The position numbers and the translations under genes are program-made. The notes below the pieces were generated by a model, which did not search any database, was not told where the DNA came from, and saw only the letters and a list, made by a program, of their open reading frames with translations. Below, piece by piece: positions 51,141 through 60,032 of a stretch of DNA of 64,000 nt. Numbering within the stretch: the first letter of the stretch is position 1; each line of letters begins with the position of its first letter. Source of the DNA: Nannocystis punicea (lineage in GTDB: Bacteria > Myxococcota_A > Polyangia > Nannocystales > Nannocystaceae); the NCBI RefSeq assembly GCF_026965555.1, contig NZ_CP114040.1, forward strand, positions 12,354,001 through 12,418,000, read 5' to 3'.

Positions 51141-51680
51141 GCCCGCGTGCTCCGGTGAATCGGGGCACGGGCACGGGCGCGACGGGCGAGGGATACTCCG
51201 TGGCCCCGCTCATCGCGACGGTCTGCACTCCTCCACGACGATGACGCTCGTCGCGTCCGTGCTCGTGCCCCGGTTCGCCGGCTCCAGCGCTTCTGGACAT
51301 GTCCTGAAGTACATCTCACTTCGGTGAACCAATCTCCTCCACCTCGGAGACCGCGACCGGCGCCCAGCGATCGGCGAGCGTCCCTCCTTCACCTCGTACC
51401 GACGATGCGAACGCGCCGGCTCGCGGTCCTCCGAGCTCTTCGACCCGACCACACGCGGACTCGATTCTGCGCCTCTCGAAGGCCGTTCTCGTTTGGCCAC
51501 GGCCATTGATCGTGCCTCACTGCCCCCGTGCCCTCGCTACCCAGCCCCACGATGCTCGTCCCCGCTAGCCTCTTCGAGCTCGGCCACCCTTCTCGCCGCC
51601 ACCTGACTCGCACCGGGCGCTGGTCTTCGGCGCCCCTCGGCGCGTGCACCTCGCGCCAGGACGGGTTAAGGTTCCGGGGC
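51141..51680. other. Non-coding stretch downstream of the HhH gene
   Basis: About 540 bp with one exact GGACATGTCC (51295-51304) and no convincing gene. Confidence 0.5.
51295..51304. repeat. GGACATGTCC core, intergenic
   Basis: Exact 10-mer, with a CTGAAG-TACAT partner arm following it. Confidence 0.7.
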
Positions 51681-52652
51681 GTGCGTTCGCGTCTCCTCGT
51701 CCCCGTCTTCGCCGCGCTCCTCGCCGCTGCCGCGGCCGGATGCCGTCCGCCCGAGATCCTCCCGCCCTATGAGACGGGTCAGGCGCCCAAGCCAGACGTG
51801 CTGCTCGGCGCGGCGGCGCCGAAGATCTCCGCCCTTCAGGTCCCGGTCGCCAAGATCCGGATCGGTCGCGCCCCCAGCGGCAACCTCATGTTCCTGGCCC
51901 AAAAGCCAGGTCGATTCTCCGGGCAGATCCAGATCGCCGGCCACGAATTCGTGTCCCTCGCCTTCAACGAGCGCGGCTACACCCTGCGCAACGTCGCCGC
52001 CGACAATCTGCCGGCCGGCTTCTTCGCCGGGCCCCCGGCGGACTGCGCGATCCAGCGGCTGCTCGGGGTGCCCTTCGCCGCCTCCGAGCTGGTGTCGCTG
52101 GTGCTCGGCGGAGCCCCCATGCTCGCGCCGCCGTACGAGGTCGTCGCGCAGTCCTGGGATCCTCGCCATGGCCACGAGGTCCTGCGCCTGCGTGCCCCCG
52201 GCTACGAGCAAGAGCTGCGCTTCGCCTTTGTCGACGGCGTGTGGTGGCCCGCCGGCAGCACCCTCTGGCAGCGCCGCGGCGACGGCGAGCTCGCGCGCAT
52301 GTGGTCCCTCCTGCACGAGGAGCTGCACCCGGTCGACGGCACGGTGTTGCCGCGTCGCACTCGCCTCGCCGGTCCCAGCACGCGCCGGCAAGACCTCGTC
52401 ATCATCACCTACGGCGCCCAGACCGTCGATCCCGACCTCGGGGGCAGCTCTGCGGCCATCAGCGACGATGACGCCGGCTGGGAAGACGAGGACACCGCCA
52501 GCCCGCCCGAGGGCGAGGGTGACGGCAGCGAGGCACCTGTCCCCGGGGACACACCGGCCGCGGCGACGCCCGCACCCGCCGAGACGACCATCCCCCCGCA
52601 GTTCACCCTGGACGGCGCCGGCCTGGCACCCCGCGGCGAGCTCTGCCGCTGA
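51681..52652 (+). CDS. Putative LolA/DUF4292-like lipoprotein
   Basis: 323 residues from GTG 51681; the frame is open further upstream but the signal peptide fits this start. Lipobox AAAAGC near residue 22. The domain (about 40-235: IRIGRAPSGNLMFLAQKPGRFSGQIQIAGHEFVSLAFNERGYTLRN, then PYEVVAQSWDPRHGHEVLRLRAPGYEQELRF) has alternating strands typical of LolA-fold lipoproteins. The C-terminal 90 residues are Asp/Glu/Pro/Ala-rich and disordered. Outer-membrane lipid or lipoprotein handling is possible. An exact TGTCCCCGGGGACA (52538-52551) is read in frame in the disordered tail. Confidence 0.78.
   Translation: MRSRLLVPVFAALLAAAAAGCRPPEILPPYETGQAPKPDVLLGAAAPKISALQVPVAKIRIGRAPSGNLMFLAQKPGRFSGQIQIAGHEFVSLAFNERGYTLRNVAADNLPAGFFAGPPADCAIQRLLGVPFAASELVSLVLGGAPMLAPPYEVVAQSWDPRHGHEVLRLRAPGYEQELRFAFVDGVWWPAGSTLWQRRGDGELARMWSLLHEELHPVDGTVLPRRTRLAGPSTRRQDLVIITYGAQTVDPDLGGSSAAISDDDAGWEDEDTASPPEGEGDGSEAPVPGDTPAAATPAPAETTIPPQFTLDGAGLAPRGELCR
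52538..52551. repeat. Dispersed palindromic element, in CDS
   Basis: Perfect TGTCCCCGGGGACA, identical to the 14-mer at 17346-17359 in an unrelated gene. Encodes Val-Pro-Gly-Asp in a disordered tail. Confidence 0.8.
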
Positions 52653-52740
52653 GTCACCTCCCAGCGCTCCCTCGCCCACCGAGTCCGCAGTCGCGCTCGA
52701 CCGCCCTCGCATCAGCGCGACGAGCTGCACGCCGATGGGG

Positions 52741-52980
52741 CCTCGCCTGCCGCACCGGCGACCCCGAGACCTTCTCGCCCCGCAGGCCGCAACATCCGAC
52801 TCGGGCAGCCTTCCAGGCGCTACCTGCAGCACCGGCGAGCCCGAGGCCTTCCCGCGCCACGCTGCATCCCTCAGCCTTCCAGGCGCTACCTGCAGCACCG
52901 GCGAGCCCGAGGCCTTCCTGCGCCCCGCAGACCCCGCTGCATCCGGACAGCCTTCCAGGCGCTACCCGAAGCACCTGCCG
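52741..52980. repeat. Tandem repeats of 66-76 bp between convergent genes
   Basis: Units begin CAGCCTTCCAGGCGCTACC at 52806, 52872 and 52948 and share GCACCGGCGAGCCCGAGGCC and a CGCTGCATCC end. A diverged copy at 52741-52805 precedes them and the last unit is partial. Lengths 66 and 76 bp exclude a shared reading frame. Confidence 0.8.
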
Positions 52981-53022
52981 ACGACACGCGAAGGAGCATG
53001 CACTGCGGGCACGCCCCTCCAG

Positions 53023-53040
53023 CCTGTCCTTCAGGACAGG
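53023..53040. terminator. Palindromic element at the 3' end of the barrel-protein gene
   Basis: CCTGTCCT-TC-AGGACAGG, a perfect 8-bp stem four bases from the stop codon of the minus-strand gene. The position fits termination, but there is no T tract. Confidence 0.55.
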
Positions 53041-53044
53041 ACCA

Positions 53045-54229
53045 CTACTTCGAGCCGAAGAAGTACTGCAGGCTGCCGCCGAAGTAGAAGCCCGTGTTCC
53101 AGCCGCCGGTGAGGTTGATGCCGAACGTGTCCTTGATGAGGAAGCGGGCCGTGACCAGCAGGTTGACGATCGGGATGACCGGCAGGTTGATGCCCTTCTC
53201 GCGGCCGAGCGCGTTGAGGTCGGCCTCGTTGCAGCCGTCCTTGGTGCACTTGGCGAAGCGGCCGGGGTTCTTGCTGGGATCGTTGTCGAGCTGGAGGCTG
53301 CCCGCCGGCGGAGGCGGGGCGCCCGGGTTGTCCGGGTCGGGCGACCAGTGCGGCGTGCACTTGGTGAAGTCGGAGTAGTCGGAGATCGAGTTGCAGGTGG
53401 CCTGCGGGTTGCCATCGGTCGAGCCGGCGGCCGGATTGCCGAGCGGCGTCTGCCACAGGCCCTTGCCGGTGATGATGCCGATGCCGAGGCCGCCGCCGCC
53501 GCCGAGCTGGAACGCGAAGTCCGGGGTCTCGACGATCGTCCCGCGGCCGATGAAGTCGACCTGCAGGGCGACGAAGCTGAAGTTGACCTGCGTGTAATCG
53601 GCGGCCCCGAGGTTCGGGTTGCCGTTCGCGTCCCTCTCGCTGTCGTCGAGCCACAGGCCGTCGGGCGCCTTGAGGCGGTGGTAGGCGACGGCCGGGACGA
53701 TGTCGAAGTTCTTGGAGAAGCGGTAGATGTACTCGCCGCCGATGTAGAAGTTGCAGCCGTCGACGCGGGTGAGCCCGGCGCCGAACTTGCCGCCCGGGAT
53801 CGAGTCGCCGCGGCACAGCGCGTTCGTCAGGCTCTGCACGTAGCCGCGGACCGCCCAGGTCGGGATGATCGAGATGCCGCCGCGGATACCGAAGCCGTGA
53901 CGCGTCCACTTCGGCTTCTCCGGCTCCGGCGGCGGCGGCTCCGGCTCCGGCGTCGGCTCCGGCTTCACCTCGGGCGCCGGCTCCGGCTTCGGAGGCTCCT
54001 CGAGCTCCGTGCTCTTCGGCGCCTTCGAGCTCGTCGGCTGCCACTGATCACCCGCAGGCTGGGTCGTCGTCTCCTGCGTGGTCGTGGTGGTGGTCGTGGT
54101 CGTCGTCGTCGTCGGCTGCGTCGCTGCGGCCTGCGCCCACAACGAGCTCGCGCGCGCGTACGGGTTCGCGAGGGCGAGCTGAGGCGTCAACGCGAAAACA
54201 CAAGCGACAGCAAGAGCAGAGCGACGCAT
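53045..54229 (-). CDS. Putative outer membrane beta-barrel protein with periplasmic Pro/Glu linker
   Basis: 394 residues from ATG 54229. Signal peptide (about 1-21, LALA). A run of twelve Thr (about 40-51) and a Pro/Glu-rich segment (about 75-108) precede the C-terminal 285 residues, whose alternating hydrophobic strands (RHGFGIRGGISIIPTWAVRG, NFYIGGEYIYRFSKNFDIV, FAFQLGGGGGLGIGI, NLTGGWNTGFYFGGSLQYFFG) look like an 8- to 12-strand barrel. The terminal FFGSK lacks a classical final Phe. Cys residues in two loops could pair. Function unknown; the linker may reach the peptidoglycan. Confidence 0.78.
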   Translation of the reverse strand: MRRSALAVACVFALTPQLALANPYARASSLWAQAAATQPTTTTTTTTTTTTQETTTQPAGDQWQPTSSKAPKSTELEEPPKPEPAPEVKPEPTPEPEPPPPEPEKPKWTRHGFGIRGGISIIPTWAVRGYVQSLTNALCRGDSIPGGKFGAGLTRVDGCNFYIGGEYIYRFSKNFDIVPAVAYHRLKAPDGLWLDDSERDANGNPNLGAADYTQVNFSFVALQVDFIGRGTIVETPDFAFQLGGGGGLGIGIITGKGLWQTPLGNPAAGSTDGNPQATCNSISDYSDFTKCTPHWSPDPDNPGAPPPPAGSLQLDNDPSKNPGRFAKCTKDGCNEADLNALGREKGINLPVIPIVNLLVTARFLIKDTFGINLTGGWNTGFYFGGSLQYFFGSK

Positions 54230-54424
54230 GGCGTCTACTATACGCAGATCGCGTCGCGCGCGGCAAAACTGCTGCCGTCTTCAGGCCCCAGCCCAAGCGC
54301 GATTTCGCACACTCTCCAGCGCGCACTTCACGCTCGTCGGCAAACCGGCAAATCGCAGTTCACGATCCGGCCTGACCTCGGCGACATGGTCTTTGCGCCC
54401 GGCGGCTCACGGGCCAGCGAGGCT

Positions 54425-55180
54425 TCAGCGCGACAGGACCGCGCGCGCCGGCTCGTCCGGTTCGTCGAGGAACTCGCGGACCGCGGCATAGAACGGCTGG
54501 GCGATGACCAACGAAGAGTGACCGCCCGGTAACACGACGTAGTCGTGCTCCCGATCGACGCCCTCGATGGGCCCCGGGTCAGGGCAGAGCGCGTCGGCGT
54601 CGGCGTGGATCTGCCGCAGCCGCACGCCCGCCGGCAGCGGGGCGGCCCGCAGTTCCTTGAGGAACCGGCTGCCGGGACGCACCTGCCACACCGAGGCGCT
54701 GACCAGCCCGACGGTCGCCATGCCGGCGAGCGACATCCACGTCCCGCCGAGCGGCGTGCCCATCAACGCCAGCCGGCGCACGTGCCGATGGGCTTGCAGG
54801 AACTTCACCGCGTGCAGGGCCACGAGGCCGCCCATGCTGAAGCCGACGACGTCGACGCGATCGATCTCGAGGCTCTCCGTCAGCCCGCGCAGCTTGACCG
54901 CCAGCTCCTCGGCCGAACGGCTGAGCGAGCCCAGCTGGAGCATCCCGTGGTGGTAGCTGAACACCACCTTGCCGTCCGACTGCAGCCGCCGGGTCAGCGG
55001 CAACATCGTCCCGCGAGTGCCGAGGAAGCCGTGCACCAGCACCACCGGCCGGCTGCCGGGCTCGACCCAGGACATGTCTCCGGCGACACGATTGCCGCGC
55101 AGGAGGTGGCGCGCGTAGCCGAAGCCGTGGCTGATCGTCTCCGTCGCGTGCTGGATCATCCCTCGCTGTCGCTTCGCCAC
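54425..55180 (-). CDS. Alpha/beta hydrolase, triacylglycerol lipase-like
   Basis: 251 residues from ATG 55180. Oxyanion-hole motif VLVHGFLGT, nucleophile S115 in GFSMGG, and a C-terminal GGHSSL carrying the catalytic His; the acid is probably in the ADADALCPDP region. No signal peptide is obvious. The GFLGT and GFSMGG pair resembles LipA/EstA-type lipases and esterases. Substrate unknown. An element half (GGACATGTCT, 55070-55079) is read as GDMSW near the N terminus. Confidence 0.87.
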   Translation of the reverse strand: MAKRQRGMIQHATETISHGFGYARHLLRGNRVAGDMSWVEPGSRPVVLVHGFLGTRGTMLPLTRRLQSDGKVVFSYHHGMLQLGSLSRSAEELAVKLRGLTESLEIDRVDVVGFSMGGLVALHAVKFLQAHRHVRRLALMGTPLGGTWMSLAGMATVGLVSASVWQVRPGSRFLKELRAAPLPAGVRLRQIHADADALCPDPGPIEGVDREHDYVVLPGGHSSLVIAQPFYAAVREFLDEPDEPARAVLSR

Positions 55181-55270
55181 TGCTTCCTACCTTAGCAGCA
55201 CGAGGGGGCCGGGTCGCAAGACTCGGCGCTGCGCGCGGAGGCTCGTACACGTGTCCGGACTTCCCCGGGA

Positions 55271-56119
55271 TCAGCGCGTCCGTTCGGAGCGTGACAGGGC
55301 CAGCGCCGGCGTCGGCGACTCCGGCAACATGCCGCGGAACAGCTCGTCGCGGCCGCCGGTCCCGAGCGCCAGGCAGCGGGCGCGCGCCTCGCTGGCCAGG
55401 CGCGTGCCGGGGAACGACTGCATCGCCTGCTCGTAGCGCGCGACGGCCTGCCTGCGCTCGCCGATCTGCTCGTACGCCTGCCCGAGGTGGAACAGGTAGA
55501 CCACGCGCGCGGGGTTGTAGCCGAGCGACTCGAGCCCGTGCTCGAGCAACGCGGCGGCCTCGCGTGCGCGACCCATGCGCGCCAGGCACAGGCCCTCGAG
55601 CGCGTTCCAGGCCTGCGCCACGGTCGGCTGGTAGGCCGGCGGGACGAAGCGGAGGCAGGCGTCGCGGTCGCCGCGGATCTTCGCCAGTCGTTCGGCCGTC
55701 GCCGTCTCGGCGACGCAAGCGATCTCATGCCGGCCGAAGGCCGCGAGCGCGTGCAGGTGCGGCGACAGCTTGGTCGACTGGTCGTCGTAGAGCGCGCCGG
55801 CTTCCTCGAGCCGCCACTCGGCGACCAGCAGCCCGCCGAGCTGCGCGCGCGCCAACCACTGGCGTTCGACGCTCACCGCCTCGCCCGCAGCGGCCAGCGC
55901 GAGCTCGCGCCGCAGGTGTTGCTCGATCTCTCGGTGCCGTCCGGTCGCGATCGCGCGCCGCAGCACCTCCGCCTCGAGCATCGCTCGCCGACGCCGGTCG
56001 CGCCCCACGAGCCACGCGCCGAACGACATGCTGAACACGAGGGCCGCGATCGCCGTGACCTCGCCGGAGCAGCCGGGCAGCAGCACGAGGGTCGGCAGGA
56101 GGGTCCACGCGTCGCGCAC
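55271..56119 (-). CDS. Membrane-anchored TPR protein
   Basis: 282 residues from GTG 56119; the frame runs on upstream but overlaps the reverse complement of the repeat-rich gene and is rejected. Two hydrophobic stretches at the N terminus (about 4-15 and 18-38, AIAALVFSMSFGAWLVG) with a LLPGC that could be a lipobox. The rest is Ala/Leu/Arg-rich helical sequence with TPR-like pairs (about 85-105, 165-190, 200-240: AREAAALLEHGLESLGYNPARVVYLFHLGQAYEQIGERRQAVARYEQAMQSFPG). Probably a scaffold or assembly factor. Confidence 0.77.
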   Translation of the reverse strand: MRDAWTLLPTLVLLPGCSGEVTAIAALVFSMSFGAWLVGRDRRRRAMLEAEVLRRAIATGRHREIEQHLRRELALAAAGEAVSVERQWLARAQLGGLLVAEWRLEEAGALYDDQSTKLSPHLHALAAFGRHEIACVAETATAERLAKIRGDRDACLRFVPPAYQPTVAQAWNALEGLCLARMGRAREAAALLEHGLESLGYNPARVVYLFHLGQAYEQIGERRQAVARYEQAMQSFPGTRLASEARARCLALGTGGRDELFRGMLPESPTPALALSRSERTR

Positions 56120-56219
56120 CTCTTCACCATAGCGCGACGCGACCGCCTGGCGTGAGCGAGCGATTTTTTTTGCCCCGTCGTGCAAAAGAAGGCCGGCTCG
56201 CATCGACCTCAGGGGGACC

Positions 56220-58049
56220 ATGTCGCACGTCCCGCCTGAATTTGCCTCACGACCTCGCCGGTCGGCGGAGCTCTCGGCTCGCTCGCCCGCACCTGCCGCC
56301 ACCCTGCCGATGCTCGCGGTCGTCCCTCTGTCCGCATCGGTGAAGGCGCGAGCCCCGGCCGCCTGCTCGCGGAGATCGGTCGTACCGGCCGGGCCGCCCG
56401 CCAGCGCCCGACCGCCCGCAGCGAGTTCGACCTCCCTCGCGCCCGCCCCGATGCTCACGCGCCGGCTGGCAGGGAGCCGGGCCACGCCGGCTGCTTCCCC
56501 CGCACTCGCCGATGAGCGCTCGCGGATACCCCTGCCTGCCGCGCGAGCCCGGACCCTCGTGCGGTCCATCCACTCCCGCGATGCGCTCGCCCGGGCCTCG
56601 GCCCCGCCCTCACGACCCGCGCCCGAGCCGGCTCGGTTCGTCGACTCATCCTCCCGCGATGCGCTCGCCCGGGCCTCGGCCGCGCCCTCACGACCTGCGC
56701 CCGCCCCGGCTCGGTTCGCCGACTCATCCTCTCGCGGTGCGCTCGCCCGGGCCTCGGCCGCGCCCTCACGACCTGCGCCCACGCCGGCTCGGTTCGCCGA
56801 CTCATCCTCTCGCGATGCGCTCGCCCGGGCTTCGGCCGCGCCCTCACGACCTGCGCCCGCGCCGGGTCAGGTCGCCGACTCATCCTCCCGCGATGCGCTC
56901 GTCCGGGCCTCGGCCGCGCCCTCACGACCCGCGCCCGAGCCGGCTCGGTTCGCCGACTCATCCTCCCGCGATGCGCTCGCCCGGGCCTCGGCCGCGCCCT
57001 CGCGACCTGCGCCCGCCCTGGGTCAGGTCGCCGACTCATCCTCGCCCGGCCGCTCACACGATTCACCCGAGGAGGCTCGGCTCGCGGGGCTGCCTTCAGC
57101 AAAGAGGACGCGCTCCTTGCCCGCAGCCGCTCCTGTGCGAGCGCGTACCGGCGAAGCAAGCCCGTCGCCGGCTGCGCCTGCCCGGGCTCGAGCCCTCGCG
57201 GCCGCCACGACATCACGCCCTGCCTCGCGCATCGCTCCCGTGCTCGCCGACGGCTCGAGCCCGCCGGCCAGACCCGCAGCAGACGCCCGGCCGCCCGCCC
57301 GTGCCCCGGCCCCCGCGATCCGCTCCGGCGCCGCGGCGCGTCCGCTCGCCTCGCCTGCGGCGAGGCCCCGCGCGGCGGCCCGCGACTGTGCCTTGCCGGC
57401 CCTGCGAGCCCTGTTGGTCGATCCGTCCGAGTGCGCGCGTCACCCCGGGGCGCTCGTCCGCGAGCTCGCCCCCGGCTTGTGCGAGCTCGTCGCCTCCGCA
57501 GTGTCGGGTGGGCAGATCGAGATCCCCGATCGCCGCGAGCTCGCGGCCACGGGGCTCGGCCCTGCCGGCCTGTTCCATCGCGCGCGCCTCGGCACCTGCA
57601 ACGAGCGCCTCGAGTTCGCGCTGGCTGCTCCCTCCGAAGGTGTCCATGCGTACATGCTCGGAGGGCCAGGTCGGCCCGACACCGCGGCCGCGGTGCTCGA
57701 GCTCGAGGCGCTGCTCGGTCAACCGCCGGGCCCGGTCGGCACGGTCGTCGCGTTCCCGGCCCGCGGCACCGCCCTGTTCATCGCCCCCGGCGCGCGTCGT
57801 CTCCGCCGCTCTCTGGTCGCCTGGGGCCTGCGGCAGTTCTGGTGCGCCGAACCCGAGGCCGCGCCGCAATGCCTGGGCGACACGCTCCGCTTCATGGCCG
57901 GCTGGGCCCGCGACGCCTACCGCACGCTCCCCGGCCCCGTCTCGCCGCTGCTCTACTGGCACCATCAAGGCAAGTTGAGCGTCCTCGGCGACCTCGGCCT
58001 CTCCCACTTGCCGCGGGAGTTGGCGCGGCTGGTCCTCGCCACGGCGTGA
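56220..58049 (+). CDS. Repeat-rich protein with conserved C-terminal domain
   Basis: 609 residues from ATG 56220; the start is uncertain because the N-terminal two thirds is low-complexity Ala/Pro/Ser/Arg. Residues about 119-274 are six 26-residue repeats (SRDALARASAAPSRPAPAPAR-FADSS type), encoded by six 78-bp units. The C-terminal 220 residues (about 390-609: LLVDPSECARHPGALVREL, LFHRARLGTCNERLEFALA, YMLGGPGRPDTAAAVLELEALL, SLVAWGLRQFWCAEPEAAPQCL) are a compact, normally composed domain I do not recognise. No signal peptide. The final codons (LATA stop) recur twice downstream. Confidence 0.65.
   Translation: MSHVPPEFASRPRRSAELSARSPAPAATLPMLAVVPLSASVKARAPAACSRRSVVPAGPPASARPPAASSTSLAPAPMLTRRLAGSRATPAASPALADERSRIPLPAARARTLVRSIHSRDALARASAPPSRPAPEPARFVDSSSRDALARASAAPSRPAPAPARFADSSSRGALARASAAPSRPAPTPARFADSSSRDALARASAAPSRPAPAPGQVADSSSRDALVRASAAPSRPAPEPARFADSSSRDALARASAAPSRPAPALGQVADSSSPGRSHDSPEEARLAGLPSAKRTRSLPAAAPVRARTGEASPSPAAPARARALAAATTSRPASRIAPVLADGSSPPARPAADARPPARAPAPAIRSGAAARPLASPAARPRAAARDCALPALRALLVDPSECARHPGALVRELAPGLCELVASAVSGGQIEIPDRRELAATGLGPAGLFHRARLGTCNERLEFALAAPSEGVHAYMLGGPGRPDTAAAVLELEALLGQPPGPVGTVVAFPARGTALFIAPGARRLRRSLVAWGLRQFWCAEPEAAPQCLGDTLRFMAGWARDAYRTLPGPVSPLLYWHHQGKLSVLGDLGLSHLPRELARLVLATA
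56574..57041. repeat. Six in-frame 78-bp tandem repeats
   Basis: Units start at 56574, 56652, 56730, 56808, 56886 and 56964, each opening TC(C/T)CGCG(A/G)TGCGCTCG. 78 is divisible by three, so the frame is kept and the copies differ mostly by single bases. Confidence 0.9.
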
Positions 58050-58460
58050 GCTCGCAGGCTGATGCGCTCGCCACTGGCGACATGTCCCATGGGCCATGTC
58101 CGCCGTGACGCCAGGCAAAGAATGTCTCGAAGGACGTGGCCGTGCAGGCGTCGGAGCAGCTCATGCTCGCCGCCGTCTCGTCACCGCGGGGAGACAGACC
58201 CCTCGCCACGGCGTAGCCCGCGTGATGATGCCCTCGCTGACATAAACCTGTCCCCGGGGCCAGGCACATCACGACTCACGCAATGAATGTCTTAAAGGAC
58301 ATGTCTTCGCAACCGCGACACCATCACCGCGGGCAGACAGACTCTCGCCACAGCGTGAGCCCGCGCGCCGATGCCAGCAACGTGTCCCCGGGGCCAGATG
58401 AGTCAAACTCCGCCACGAAATCTTCCAAAGAGCCTGTCCTCGCGACACCATCGCGCGACC
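58034..58460. repeat. Tandem block repeating the 3' end of the preceding gene, with palindromic elements
   Basis: CCTCGCCACGGCGT(G)AGC, the last codons and stop of the repeat-rich gene (58034), reappears at 58201 and, with changes, at 58342, each preceded by CACCGCGGG-AGACAGAC in the downstream copies. Between them lie elements such as ATGTCCCATGGGCCATGTCC (58082-58101), ACCTGTCCCCGGGGCCAGG (58246-58264) and GTGTCCCCGGGGCCAG (58381-58396). Confidence 0.75.
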
Positions 58461-58675
58461 GCGGGCAGATGGACATATCCTTCCGCTCAGGCACCGTCGA
58501 AACTCCCTGCATCTCCGCCGCTCGCCGTCCGTCGCCGACTCGCCCGGGACGCACCGGTTCGACTCCGCCGGGCGTCAATCTTCGGCGGCAGCCGCGCCAC
58601 ACGCCACACGCCCCCACGAGGGCATCCTCGTCTCGCCGCTTCCGCCTCGACGTCCGCCTGCTAGGCTCCCCGCCC
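58461..58675. other. Non-coding stretch before the radical SAM gene
   Basis: About 215 bp with no feature I can identify; it presumably holds the promoter of the radical SAM gene. Confidence 0.4.
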
Positions 58676-59719
58676 GTGCCGCGTCCCGTCGACAACCCGC
58701 CGAACCCGTGGCTGTCGACGCACGTCGAGTACTTCGGCGAGCCGCCGCCGGCCGGCCTCGAAGTCTTCGAGGAAGAGGCGCGCAGCGTCGTCGCCACCAA
58801 CGACAGCCCCGACATCCCGTTCCGCTACAGCGTCAACCCGTACCGCGGCTGCTATCACGGCTGCGCCTACTGTTACGCCCGGCCCACGCACCAGTATCTC
58901 GGCTGGGGCGCGGGCACCGACTTCGAGCGCAAGATCGTCGTCAAGGTCAACGCGCCGGCACTGCTGCGGCAGTTCCTGGCCCACCCCAAGTGGAACCGCG
59001 AGCTGCTCGCCTTCAGCGGCGTGACCGACTGCTACCAGCCGCTCGAGGCCTACTACGAGCTGACGCGCCGCTGCCTCGAGGCGTGCATCGAATTCGCCAA
59101 CCCGGTCGGCATCATCACCAAGGGGCCGCTGGTCGCCCGCGACGTCGATGTTCTGGCCGAGCTGAACCGCCGCGCCAGCGTCTCGGTCACGATCAGCATC
59201 CCCTTCGTCGACGAGGCGATGGCGCGGCGGATCGAGCCCTCGGTGGCGCGGCCGTCGAAGCGGTTCCAGGCGCTCGCCACTCTGAGCGCCGCGGGGATCC
59301 GCACCGGCGTCGCCATCGCCCCGATCATCCCCGGCCTCAACGACAGCCAGATCCCCCAGATCCTCGCGCGCGCCCGCGAGAGCGGGGCGCAGAACGCTTT
59401 CCTCACCCTGCTGCGCCTCCCGGCCGAGGTCTTGCCGGTGTTCGACGGCCGCCTCAAGGAGGCCGAGCCGCTGCGCCACGCGCATGTCCTCTCGGCCATC
59501 CGCGACGTCCGCCGCGGCGCCCTCAACAACGCCCAGTTCGGGCGGCGCATGGACGGCGAGGGCCCGCGCTGGCAGGCCATCGAGCAGCTGTTCGCGGTGC
59601 ACGCCCGCCGCCTCGGCTTCAACACCGATCCCCCGCGGCTCCCTGCCCAGGCCACCATGCGCGCCGAACCTGCCCCCAAGGCCAGGCCGCAGCAGCGCTC
59701 CCTCTTCGGCGACGACTGA
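58676..59719 (+). CDS. PA0069-family radical SAM protein
   Basis: 347 residues from GTG 58676, chosen because the family's N-terminal NPWLSTHVEYF block follows and the frame further upstream is repeat sequence. The [4Fe-4S] triad is C59-x3-C63-x2-C66 (CYHGCAYC), after the family's SVNPYRGC. Other family blocks are LAFSGVTDCYQPLE, NPVGIITKGPL, VSVTISIPFVDEAMARRIEPS and APIIPGLNDSQIPQIL. The family is related to spore photoproduct lyase-like proteins; its reaction is not established. The C-terminal QQRSLFGDD and stop are duplicated just downstream. Confidence 0.92.
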   Translation: MPRPVDNPPNPWLSTHVEYFGEPPPAGLEVFEEEARSVVATNDSPDIPFRYSVNPYRGCYHGCAYCYARPTHQYLGWGAGTDFERKIVVKVNAPALLRQFLAHPKWNRELLAFSGVTDCYQPLEAYYELTRRCLEACIEFANPVGIITKGPLVARDVDVLAELNRRASVSVTISIPFVDEAMARRIEPSVARPSKRFQALATLSAAGIRTGVAIAPIIPGLNDSQIPQILARARESGAQNAFLTLLRLPAEVLPVFDGRLKEAEPLRHAHVLSAIRDVRRGALNNAQFGRRMDGEGPRWQAIEQLFAVHARRLGFNTDPPRLPAQATMRAEPAPKARPQQRSLFGDD

Positions 59720-59811
59720 CCCGCCACCCATTCCGCAGCAGCGCTCCCTCTTCGGCGACGACTGACCTCGCCGTCACCCGTTCCACGGCAGCGCCTTCGC
59801 TCTTCGACGAC
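59688..59811. repeat. Tandem duplication of the radical SAM gene tail
   Basis: The block encoding QQRSLFGDD plus TGA (59690-59719) recurs almost exactly at 59734-59763, including the stop, and a diverged third copy is visible to about 59811. The spacing is about 44-48 bp. Confidence 0.85.
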
Positions 59812-59857
59812 GACCGCGCACCTCCTGCTCGAAGCCGCGGCCTGCGCAGCTCGCTCA

Positions 59858-60023
59858 CCTGTCTTCAAGACCAGGCCAGACGCATCACCCATCTCCTGCA
59901 GCGACCACCGTCGCCACCTGTCCCGGAGGCCAGGCCGTGGCGGCGCCGCCCGCTTCGGCCACAGCACCGCGCAGCTCGCATTTCTTCTGCAGCGACCACC
60001 GTCGCGACCTGTCCCGAAGGACA
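59858..60023. repeat. Cluster of palindromic elements with direct repeats between convergent genes
   Basis: CCTGTCTTCAAGACCAGG (59858-59875), a CCTGTCCCGGAGGCCAGG copy near 59918, and TGTCC-CGAA-GGACA (60010-60023). The last two are each preceded by the same CTGCAGCGACCACCGTCGC, so element and flank were duplicated together. Confidence 0.8.
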
Positions 60024-60032
60024 CCCTGCCCC

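Noticed and set aside
56455..57216. Minus-strand repeat protein opposite the 78-bp repeats
   Set aside because: It is open only because 78 bp is a multiple of three; it consists entirely of the repeat and has no conserved domain, whereas the plus strand continues into a well-composed domain.
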